In this document: piece after piece, positions 53,191-61,352 of the stretch
Numbering within the stretch: the stretch's first letter is position 1
Layout: every line of letters begins with the position of its first letter
NCBI GenBank assembly: GCA_016713245.1
Contig: JADJPM010000004.1
Coordinates: 1,798,001 to 1,862,000, forward strand
DNA length: 64,000 bases
Origin: Verrucomicrobiaceae bacterium
GTDB lineage: Bacteria; Verrucomicrobiota; Verrucomicrobiia; Verrucomicrobiales; Verrucomicrobiaceae
Direction of reading: 5' to 3'
Notes under the pieces: generated by a model
What the model was told of the DNA's origin: nothing
The model's database searches: none
What the model saw: the letters and a program-made list of their open reading frames with translations, nothing else
Made by a program: the position numbers and the translations under genes

Positions 53191-54481
53191 GGTTCATCCG
53201 GGAAGTTGGTGCGGAAAACGGGGAGTGATGGCAAATGGGCTGGATGAGCCAGAGTTTGCTATATCACGCGTTTGGCGTGCGAGAAGGCTACGAGTATCGC
53301 AGCACGAAGTATGTCGAGGGCCGGGTGGAGTTCCATCTGACCGTCAAAGAGGAGTCCATCCATTGCCCGCATTGTGAGAGCCAGGAGTATTGGCGGCGCG
53401 GCAAAAGGCAGCGACGTATCAACACCCTGCCCATTGGTCCGAAACAAGTCGTGCTGGTGGTGGAGGTGCCCAAATGCGAGTGCCGAGGCTGTGGCAAGAG
53501 CTTCGAACACTCCCCCCCTTTGCCCCTGCCTACAGTCACCACAGCCGCGCCCTGGCTCGATTCGTCTGCGAGCTGAGCCGCTTCATGAGTCTGCAAGACG
53601 TGGCCCGCTGGGCACACCTGGGTTGGGACACGGTCAAAAGCATCGTGAAGGCCGATCTAGCGCGGCGCTTTGAGGACGTGCCGCTAGAGGGAGTCAGGCG
53701 CATCGGCGTGGACGAAAACTACCTCGGTAAAAAGGCCAAGTATGTGACCTTAGTGGTCGATTTGGAAAGTGGCCGTGTGCTGTGGGTGGGCAAAGGCCGA
53801 GGCAAGGAGGCGCTCGTTGGCTTTTGGGAGCGGCTGCGTCAAAGCCGCACGAAAATCGAGGCGGTAGCCTGCGACATGAGCGGTGCCTACTGGAGCGCCA
53901 TCAACGAGCACCTGCCTGATGCGGCGCTGGTTTTCGACCACTTCCATATCATCAAGCTCGCCAACGAAAAGATCGACGAGATACGGCGCGGGTTGCAACG
54001 CACGCTGGAGCTCACCGGGCAGAAGTTCATCAAAGGCACACGCTATCTGCTGCTCTACGGCAAGGAGAACCTGCCGGAGAACAAGCGCCCGAAACTGGAG
54101 GAGGCGCTGGCTTACAACGAACCGCTTTCCAAAGCCTACTACCTCAAAGAAGAGCTGCGCCAGTTATGGAACCAGCCAGGCAAGGCAGCGGCGCAGAAGT
54201 ATCTGCAAGAGTGGATACTCAAAGCCTACGCCACCGCCATCGGGCCTCTCAAGCAGCTCGCCAATACGATGCTGACGCACGCACGGCAGATCTTGAGCTA
54301 CTTCGACTATCCAATCAGCTCCGGGATCATGGAGGGCATCAACAACAAAATCGGACGCCTCACCCGCATGGCCTACGGCTACCGCGATGTGGCCTTCCTT
54401 CACCTGCGCATCTACGCCCTCCATGAGTCAAAAGACATACTCACCGGCACCTGAGCACTGCACCAACTTCCCGGATGAACC
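53191..54481 (+). mobile_element. ISL3-family insertion sequence
   Basis: A 1291-bp element with perfect 22-bp terminal inverted repeats (outer end GGTTCATCCGGGAAGTTGG; 53191-53212 and 54460-54481) flanked by an exact 8-bp target duplication TGAATTTG (53183-53190 and 54482-54489). Ends starting GG and an 8-bp duplication are typical of the ISL3 family, as is the transposase. Confidence 0.95.
53235..54454 (+). CDS. ISL3-family transposase in two overlapping frames
   Basis: The N-terminal part (53235-53576) carries the ISL3 zinc-binding region: IHCPHCESQEYW and CECRGCGKSFEHS. The catalytic part lies in the -1 frame (ORF to 54454) and has the DDE motifs VDENYLGKKAKYVTLVVD, CDMSGAYWSAI, FDHFHIIKLANE and the C-terminal SSGIMEGINNKIGRL. 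The two join at a run of seven C (53512-53518), in the setting C-CCC-CCT, where a -1 slip gives HSPPFAPAYSHH. This could be programmed frameshifting or a one-base deletion. A single-frame version would need eight C. Confidence 0.85.
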
Positions 54482-54837
54482 TGAATTTGGGTCGCCCAGA
54501 GTTTTTCATTAAGGGCTCTCTCGAAGAGTCGGCTGCAGACATGATGAACGCGCTATTTCGGTATGTCGAGAATGGCAACACCATCAATGATGGCGATACA
54601 GTCCGGCATGACTTGGGTTATGGGGAAGTTCGGTTTGTGGCGAAAAGCGTTGCTCAAGATCGCTACTTTGATCATTTGGGCTGGGGGTGTTGGTTCTACC
54701 GGTCTCTGATCTACAAAGAATCACCGCTGTTTGAGCACAAATTCCCAGTTCTTCAGCTTCTATGGCCTGACAAACATGGAAAGTATCCATTCGAAGAAGG
54801 ATGTGACCCTCAAGCTTCTAAGTTGCAGGCGCTATAG

Positions 54838-55222
54838 CCCCATAGATGGTGGCCTTCATTCGGGGCGCTGAGACGAGAACTCTCCCGCCATCAAAGGTTA
54901 GGAAAGAAGTTGGTTTGGGTTTGGTGCGAACGGTGGATTTGAGGTGCTGCACTCGCTTTTTCATGGGCGGCAATAATTGGGGCTGATCGAACACACACGC
55001 AAGTTCTCGAGTCACCACTGGCATATGGAGCATCCATTCCACGCGCCAGCGTCGTGGAGTGCGGTGGCAAGCCTTGGCGCGACACCGCTGTCGCCTGCCG
55101 GACGGCATCCAACGGCCAAATAGCATTCTTCCAGCCCTCGAAAGCGGTGTCGTCGATGCAAGGTGCCCTTGCATCTCTGCCACCGCACTCCACGACGCTT
55201 CGCGACTGTCGAGAGCTCGTCT
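54838..55222. other. Intergenic region with hairpin-rich repeat
   Basis: 385 bp between the interrupted DUF4262 gene and the alpha-2-macroglobulin stop. It holds the 150-bp repeat at 55049-55198; the rest shows no coding character on either strand. Open frames here read through the repeat and are not believed. Confidence 0.6.
55049..55198. repeat. 150-bp element with 21-bp terminal inverted repeats (MITE-like)
   Basis: Outer arms 55049-55069 and 55178-55198 are exact complements (contain GTCGTGGAGTGCGGTGGC). Inside, CGACACCGCT (55080-55089) pairs with 55143-55152, and GATGCAAG (55155-55162) with CTTGCATC (55168-55175). The whole can fold into a branched hairpin. No transposase inside; probably a dispersed non-autonomous repeat. 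Confidence 0.8.
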
Positions 55223-58200
55223 TCACGGCGCAGGCACCACCTCCACCGTGCTGCTGGTCGATCTCGCTTTGGTCGCGCGGTCATACATGTCCTCGGCAAA
55301 CGCGGGCGGGATGACGAAGCGGCCGGCGCAGACGGGTTTGATGCGGTATTCGAAGGTGCGGGTGTTGGCGTCGGGCAGCGTGAGGAAGAAGGTGTTCCGG
55401 TCCTCGCGCAGATCGACGTAATCGGCACCGGGCAGCGCGCTCGGGCCGGGTTTGAGGTTGTCGGGCTCGATTTCGAAGCCGCCGGGCATCAGGTCGAGCA
55501 GCGCGATGTTTGTGAGCGCACGACCGCTGATGTTGCGCACGCGGAGACGCACGGTGGCGCTCTGGCCAGTGGTGAGTTGCGTGATGGGCTTGCCGTCTTG
55601 GTCGATCAAATCGCGCAGCACCTCCAAACCATCGCGCACGGCCTCGGCGGGCGGCTTTTGATCAAAACCGGCCTCCACAACCTGGTAGAAGGCACCAAGG
55701 TCTGGCGCTCCATCGGGCTTCGTGAGATGAAAACGAAGCGCAGAGGCATTCTCGGCGAATTTCGCGCTCAAGATGCCCGCAGAGTCAGGCGCGAGCAATT
55801 GAGGCTCAGCGACTCCGGGCAGCGCTTGGAGCAGGCTGACCTTCAAACCGCCGTCCTTCGCGAGTTTCGAGTAGTTCTTCAGCGCGAGGATGGTGCAGGC
55901 GCTGCTGATCGTGTTGAACTGGCCGCGCTGCACCGGATCGGTGATGACGGAGAGTTGCTCAAAGGTCAGCGTGGAGGCGATCTCCGGGAAATGACGGCAC
56001 AGCAGCGCAAAAGCGAGCGCATGACGCACCTGCGGATCGCCGTGATACCAGCCCTGCCAGCGCTCGGGAGCCTTCCGCGCGGCTTCATGATAGCCGCGCA
56101 TGATCTTCGTCCCTTCCTCGGGCTTTTGCAGCAGCGAGTAAGTGCTGGCGACGTAGGCCGCAGTGACGTGCTGCGGCCATTCGGCCTTCCATTTTTCCTC
56201 CAAGGCATCGCGCAGGTTGAGAAGCTGCGGCGTGGTGACCTCGCCATGCCGCGTGAGCAGATAAATCGCCGCCGCTTGCAGCCATGCCTCATCAAGCGAG
56301 CCGATCTTGGCCACCGCCACCTTCTTCAAGTGCTTGCGAGCCCCCGCGAGCAGATGCTCCGGCACCGCGAAGCCTGCATCGCGTGCTTCGGTGAGGAAAC
56401 TCGTCACGTAGATGCTCAGGAAGTCGAAAGGCTCCGCCGTGCTGCTCCAGTAGCCGAAACCGCCGCTGCTGTTTTGACGGTCGGAAAGCAACGTGAACGC
56501 ATGATCGAGCTGCTCCACCGCCTCTGCGCGTGAGAAACCAAAGTCCGCCTCATCCGCGAGCAGCAGACGCGACATCGCGCGACTCGTGATCTGCTCCGAG
56601 CAACCGTGCGGATACTCACGCAGATACGCATCGAGGCCGCGAGCCAAACCGAGCGGCAAAACAGACACCGTGGCCTCACGTTTGGCAAAATGCGGATACA
56701 TCTGCCGCGCCACCTTCACATCGTGATCCGCGAGTCGGAACCAGCCGCTCTGCACATTCGTCATGAAGGGCGTCGCGGGTCGCACGCTTAGCGTCGCGCG
56801 GCGCTCCATCGCATGGCCAGCCGCCTCAGCGCGGAAGCTGATCTCGGCGCCACCGGGCACGTTTTTCGCTCGCAAACGCATGCGCACAGTCGATTCGCGG
56901 CCTGGGGCCACTTGCAGCGTCGCGGGCAGGCTTTCGACGACTTCGAGTTGCTCGGAACTGGTGAGCGAGAGCGCGATTTGATCGCCCGCATCGAGGTTGT
57001 TGGCCACGGTGAGGCTCACGGTGAATTCATCGCCCGGCGCGGCAAAGACGGGCACATTCGGCGTCAGCACGAACGGACCGCGCACGAGGCATGACGATTC
57101 GCTTTGGCCCATTTTCTCCGGCGCGACGGCCACGGCCATGATCTTCAAATTGCCCGCAAAGTAGTCCGGCACCTCATAGACGACTTCACCGCGTTCCGGG
57201 CCGGATTCGACGATGCCGGACCAAAACACGACTGGTGGCTCGCGACGACGTTTGAAGGGATTCAGATGAAGCTTCGGTGGCTCGTCCTCATCGCCACCGA
57301 AGGCGCTGGAGCGCGTGAGCAGCGTGAACTCCGGCAAAATGAGATCGAGAAGCTGCTCTGTCTCGACTTCGAGAGCCCGTTTGCGGAAGAAATGCGGCAA
57401 CGGCTCCGGCAGCGTGAAGCGCGTGATTTGATGAATGCCCTCATCGACCGCGAAGACGACGATGCGGCTCTTTTCCGCGCTGCGATGGCCGATGCGCAGC
57501 ATCTCGCCTGGCTTCACGATCTTCGGCGCATCGAGATCGACCTGCAGGCGACGACGGTCCTTGTTTGCGGTGAACGGTGCGACCGCGTAGCTCAGCGGAC
57601 TCATGAAAACCTCCGGCGAATCCAGCGCCCGCACAAAAGCCGCGTTCACATACGCCGTGCCTTCGATGCCCGGCGGCAACGTAATCTGCTGCACGCTGCT
57701 CGTGGTGCTGCTGGTGAACCATTTCCAGCCGAGAACACGCTCACGCTCGATGGTGATGAGGCCCGCGCCGGTGTAAGGAGCCTTCAAACTCACTTCGACG
57801 CTTTCGCCATCAGTCCAAAGCTCCTTCGCGAGCTTCATTTCGAGTTCCGCGTCGCGTTCGAGGCTGCGTGAGGTGTCGCCTTTGCCGACGACGCTGAACG
57901 GACAGGCGCAAACGACGCGGTTCTCGCCATCGCGAAGCTCCAGACGGAAGTCGCCGGTGTCTTTCGTCGGCAAGGCGAAGTCCGCACCGGCTTCTGGAAG
58001 CTCATACGGACCTTCCGACGCGGTTTCCTCGCGAGCGGTCGAGACATAGGCGTAGCTGCCGCTCTCCTGCTTCGTCAAAACGGACACATGGCGGATGCGC
58101 ACGACACGCCAGGTGAGTTGCGGCACGGCCAGCGGCTTCAGCGTCATGTCCACCGCGAGCAGCTTCACGTTGCGCGGGCTGTCTTTGCCGATGTAGCCGA

Positions 58201-61042
58201 GATCACCATCCGGCTTGTAGCCGATGACATGCGCGAAGGGCGAAACGAGCGCCGAAAGGCCTCCGCGCACGCTACGGCCGCCATCAGCTTCGAAGGCCTC
58301 GACGAGCAGGTTCATGCGGAAGCAGGCGTTGCCAAAGCGTTCGAGGTTCAAGTCGATCTCCGCCTTGCCATTCGCGTCGGTTTTGCGCTCGCCGAGCTCG
58401 ATGGTCTTGCCGGTGACGTCTTTGGACTCATCGCGTAGGCGGTTGTGAAAGACGAAGCCGGGATGCGCCTCGAAGAAGAAGTCCGCAGGCGAGAGATCCA
58501 TCTTCGCGACGATGCGGCGGCCCTCCGCGGCGAAACCGAAGAGCGTTTGCAGGTTCACGTTTGTTTTGAGGTCCTGCGGCTGCACCCAGCCTGCTCCCGG
58601 AGCGCGACTGAGCTCCGTGGCGAGCTTCATGCGGTCCGGTTGGAAGTCCTCGACACGAAACACGGTGCGTCCGAGGCGCTCGCGCTGCTCGTCCTTGCCC
58701 TGTTTGCGAATCAAATAGAGCGAGACGCGATACACGCCGGTGCAGTCGGCTTCATTCGTGGTGAAGTCCCAGTTCAAGAAGCCATCTTGAGGCACCGCGA
58801 GGCGTTCGGAATCGATCTCGCGATCCTGCGCATCGGTGACCTCCATTTCGACCGGCAGACCGGCGAGATTGCCCATCCAGTCCATGCGCCGCACAATCGC
58901 GGCGACGTGGACTTTGTCGCCCGGTCGATAAACACCGCGCTCGGTGAAGAGAAAGGCATCGAGACGCTCTTTTTCGGAAGCGAGCACGCCTTCCGTGTCG
59001 AAGCGCGAAAAGTTCAAACCACGATCTTCGCGCTCAAACGGCAAAAAGGCCAAATCACTGCCCAAACGGGCCAAAATGGCCACGGGCTGCTTTTCGCGTT
59101 TCAGCTTCGAAACGTCCTCAAAATGCGCGTGACCGTCCACGGTGATCGTTTCGGCCACGAACTCGCCATTTTTCGCCAGAACGAGCACACGGGCACCATT
59201 CACCGGCCCGCCGTTTTGAATCGACTGCACAAAGACATCGCGCGAGCCATCCGCGTTTTGCTTCGAGAGCAGCCCGAGATCGGTGACGAGCACGAAACGG
59301 CGTGTGACGCCTTCTTCATCATTGCCCGCGTTGATCCACTTTGGATCGTCATCGTCTTCGTCGGGCTCGCCATCCTCCTCGGTGCGCGGACGCACGCCTT
59401 CGGCGGTGAGGAAAAACAAGCCGCGAGAGGTGTCGGGATCGGAGATGTCCGTGCGGCCCAGCTCCGGCGAGAAGTCGAAGACGCTGTAGTTGGCCTGGTA
59501 GTCGTTCTTTTTCGCGACGGGCAGCACCTCGCGTCGGATGCGGGCGATGTTTTCTTCATCAAAGAGCCAGCGCTCGCGGAAGTGCTGCGATTCGAAGTCG
59601 CCCTCGGTCAGCGTGACGAGGTGATTCACCTGCCCGGCAGGCACACGAGCCAGCGTGTAGCGGATGTGGCTGTGGCCGCGTGATTTCACGGAGATCTTCC
59701 GCTCGCCATTCAGCGCCAGCAACGCACCGCGGCCTAGCAAGTCGATCTCCTTTGGAAACTCGGGCACGCTGGTGATGAAGTTGGAGTTTTCAGCGAGCTT
59801 GAAGCCGCCAAGGCCTTCCAATCCGCCGCGAACGCGGACGTAGAGCTGGCCTTCCTCCTCGATGAGGAATTTGAAGGCGTGCATTTCGGTGATTGGAGCC
59901 TCGGACTCGACGTGGGTGAGTTTGATGGGCTTGGAGGCGTTTAGGATGGCCGGAGTGACCTTGTTGACCGCATGGATGTCTTTGGGGAGGAGCCACATTT
60001 CGACATTCGCGGCCAATTTGGGGCCTGCGGCGAAGCCCGAGGTCTCGATGAAGATGAACTGCTCCGGCTCGCCTTCCTCCGTGCGGATGATTTCGCTGCG
60101 CACGGCTTTGATGCTGAATCCGCTGAAGACATCCGGCACACGCACGCGTGCCGTTTCGGTCTCCGCGAGCGCTTTGCCGCCGCTGAGCGACGCGAGGCCG
60201 CTTTTCACATTCACTTTGACGAAGTCCTCTTTTTCCGGCACCGCGATGCGGGTGCTGCGAATCCAGAATTGCTGATTATTTTTGCCTTCGGTGAGCTGGA
60301 AGAGCTTCGCGGGCGTTTGTCCCTTCCACGCGAAGACGGGAGCACCGCCGAGCACTTCGAGCTGGATGCTCTTTTCGAGCTCCGCGAGTGCCACCGGATG
60401 CGTGGTGTCGATTTGCACGACGACTTGATGCACGTCCGGTGCTTGCGGGTCGGTGTAGAAATTCGCGTCCTTCAGCGTGACATCGAACTTCGGCGTGGTG
60501 AATCTGCATCGCGTCAACTTGAGAACCACTCCCTTTGCCACGGCCTCGGGTTTGAAGTTCACAGCGAATTCGGTGTCAGCAGGCCAGTCCTGCGAGGGCT
60601 CGAATTGAAGAATTTGAGGATACCTCCAACGCCAACGCCCCGGATGTGCGGGTGACAATGACACTCCTGGTGGATTCGGCTCGCCAATAAGATTCAGTGG
60701 TGCCGCCGACTCTGTGAACTCTACACTCAGCAACGCAGGAACGCGTTTGCCATTTACTATCTTCGAAAGCCCTGGAGCGAGAGTGTGATACTCGATCTCC
60801 CGCGTCGAAGTCAGCTCGCGAGGCCGTGCACGATGCTCATCCCACCAGCGCCAGCCTTTATAACCACCAAAGCTCAAAGCCCCGAGCACACACGCCGTGA
60901 TGGCGAGCGCTTGGCGTCGTCGCCACGCCGTCGCCACGAGCCAGCGCGACCAGCCCGGCGGCCTCCAGTGAAATTCCCCGAGCACCGCGCTGCCGAAACG
61001 GCCGATCACACGCGGTAACGCCAACAGACGTTTGAGATTCAT
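55223..61042 (-). CDS. Bacterial alpha-2-macroglobulin with thioester motif
   Basis: A 1939-residue periplasmic protease trap anchored by one membrane helix (about residues 38-64). The N-terminal half consists of macroglobulin/Ig-like beta domains; the bait and A2M regions follow (for example RPGDKVHVAAIVR). The thioester motif is intact, CSEQ in YPHGCSEQITSR with Cys at 1481, in an alpha-helical complement-like domain. These proteins protect the cell from foreign proteases and work with PBP1C, whose gene is downstream on the same strand. ATG 61042 is preferred to 61075. The normal a2m-pbpC adjacency is broken here by about 2.4 kb. Confidence 0.93.
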   Translation of the reverse strand: MNLKRLLALPRVIGRFGSAVLGEFHWRPPGWSRWLVATAWRRRQALAITACVLGALSFGGYKGWRWWDEHRARPRELTSTREIEYHTLAPGLSKIVNGKRVPALLSVEFTESAAPLNLIGEPNPPGVSLSPAHPGRWRWRYPQILQFEPSQDWPADTEFAVNFKPEAVAKGVVLKLTRCRFTTPKFDVTLKDANFYTDPQAPDVHQVVVQIDTTHPVALAELEKSIQLEVLGGAPVFAWKGQTPAKLFQLTEGKNNQQFWIRSTRIAVPEKEDFVKVNVKSGLASLSGGKALAETETARVRVPDVFSGFSIKAVRSEIIRTEEGEPEQFIFIETSGFAAGPKLAANVEMWLLPKDIHAVNKVTPAILNASKPIKLTHVESEAPITEMHAFKFLIEEEGQLYVRVRGGLEGLGGFKLAENSNFITSVPEFPKEIDLLGRGALLALNGERKISVKSRGHSHIRYTLARVPAGQVNHLVTLTEGDFESQHFRERWLFDEENIARIRREVLPVAKKNDYQANYSVFDFSPELGRTDISDPDTSRGLFFLTAEGVRPRTEEDGEPDEDDDDPKWINAGNDEEGVTRRFVLVTDLGLLSKQNADGSRDVFVQSIQNGGPVNGARVLVLAKNGEFVAETITVDGHAHFEDVSKLKREKQPVAILARLGSDLAFLPFEREDRGLNFSRFDTEGVLASEKERLDAFLFTERGVYRPGDKVHVAAIVRRMDWMGNLAGLPVEMEVTDAQDREIDSERLAVPQDGFLNWDFTTNEADCTGVYRVSLYLIRKQGKDEQRERLGRTVFRVEDFQPDRMKLATELSRAPGAGWVQPQDLKTNVNLQTLFGFAAEGRRIVAKMDLSPADFFFEAHPGFVFHNRLRDESKDVTGKTIELGERKTDANGKAEIDLNLERFGNACFRMNLLVEAFEADGGRSVRGGLSALVSPFAHVIGYKPDGDLGYIGKDSPRNVKLLAVDMTLKPLAVPQLTWRVVRIRHVSVLTKQESGSYAYVSTAREETASEGPYELPEAGADFALPTKDTGDFRLELRDGENRVVCACPFSVVGKGDTSRSLERDAELEMKLAKELWTDGESVEVSLKAPYTGAGLITIERERVLGWKWFTSSTTSSVQQITLPPGIEGTAYVNAAFVRALDSPEVFMSPLSYAVAPFTANKDRRRLQVDLDAPKIVKPGEMLRIGHRSAEKSRIVVFAVDEGIHQITRFTLPEPLPHFFRKRALEVETEQLLDLILPEFTLLTRSSAFGGDEDEPPKLHLNPFKRRREPPVVFWSGIVESGPERGEVVYEVPDYFAGNLKIMAVAVAPEKMGQSESSCLVRGPFVLTPNVPVFAAPGDEFTVSLTVANNLDAGDQIALSLTSSEQLEVVESLPATLQVAPGRESTVRMRLRAKNVPGGAEISFRAEAAGHAMERRATLSVRPATPFMTNVQSGWFRLADHDVKVARQMYPHFAKREATVSVLPLGLARGLDAYLREYPHGCSEQITSRAMSRLLLADEADFGFSRAEAVEQLDHAFTLLSDRQNSSGGFGYWSSTAEPFDFLSIYVTSFLTEARDAGFAVPEHLLAGARKHLKKVAVAKIGSLDEAWLQAAAIYLLTRHGEVTTPQLLNLRDALEEKWKAEWPQHVTAAYVASTYSLLQKPEEGTKIMRGYHEAARKAPERWQGWYHGDPQVRHALAFALLCRHFPEIASTLTFEQLSVITDPVQRGQFNTISSACTILALKNYSKLAKDGGLKVSLLQALPGVAEPQLLAPDSAGILSAKFAENASALRFHLTKPDGAPDLGAFYQVVEAGFDQKPPAEAVRDGLEVLRDLIDQDGKPITQLTTGQSATVRLRVRNISGRALTNIALLDLMPGGFEIEPDNLKPGPSALPGADYVDLREDRNTFFLTLPDANTRTFEYRIKPVCAGRFVIPPAFAEDMYDRATKARSTSSTVEVVPAP

Positions 61043-61118
61043 GGTTGAGAGAAGTGCCGCGAGAGTAAGGGGCACTTTTTGGAAAGCAAACCGGGCGCGG
61101 AATTAGTTTTCGGCAGGC

Positions 61119-61192
61119 TGTGGGGAAACGGCTGCTGGACTTCACCCGAGGTCACGCCGAAAACTTGTTCACAGAGAAGGCGATTATTCACA
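61119..61192. promoter_or_regulatory. Cluster of DnaA-box-like 9-mers
   Basis: TTATTCACA (61184-61192) fits TTATNCACA; TTGTTCACA (61165-61173) and TTCCCCACA (minus strand, 61119-61127) are one or two changes away. They lie in the gap between the alpha-2-macroglobulin start and smc, upstream of the candidate smc promoter. Confidence 0.3.
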
Positions 61193-61193
61193 G

Positions 61194-61223
61194 TTCACGG
61201 CGCTTCGAAAAGCCCCATATATT
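61194..61223 (+). promoter_or_regulatory. Candidate smc promoter
   Basis: TTCACG (61194-61199) and TATATT (61218-61223) with an 18-bp spacer, 130 bp before the smc ATG. The match is moderate. Confidence 0.35.
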
Positions 61224-61352
61224 GTTTCGGAGTGCTTAACTAAGCCCAAGATACGGGAAAAATGGGCCTTGTTCCTTGCGGCCTATCCACCGCGCATGGT
61301 TTGCTCCGGGGTAACACTGTCTCCGCTTAACACCCACGTCCCGACCGCGCCA

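Larger units (their letters stand above)
52987..54837 (+). pseudogene. DUF4262-like gene interrupted by an ISL3-family insertion
   Basis: The 5' part (52987-53190) encodes KYINSLNSPRLKSFEWQQPE to YTIGLYLNL; the 3' part (from 54482) continues in the same frame as GRPEFFIKGSLEESAADMMNAL to KYPFEEGCDPQASKL. Removing the insertion and one copy of the 8-bp duplication restores an open frame of about 187 residues with the YTIGLYLNLGRPEFFI pattern of DUF4262 proteins. Function of the family is unknown. The interrupted gene is on the plus strand between pbpC and the alpha-2-macroglobulin gene. Confidence 0.8.

Noticed and set aside
54891..55226. Short minus-strand open frame of 111 codons
   Set aside because: It reads through the hairpin repeat at 55049-55198, so the sequence is repeat-derived.
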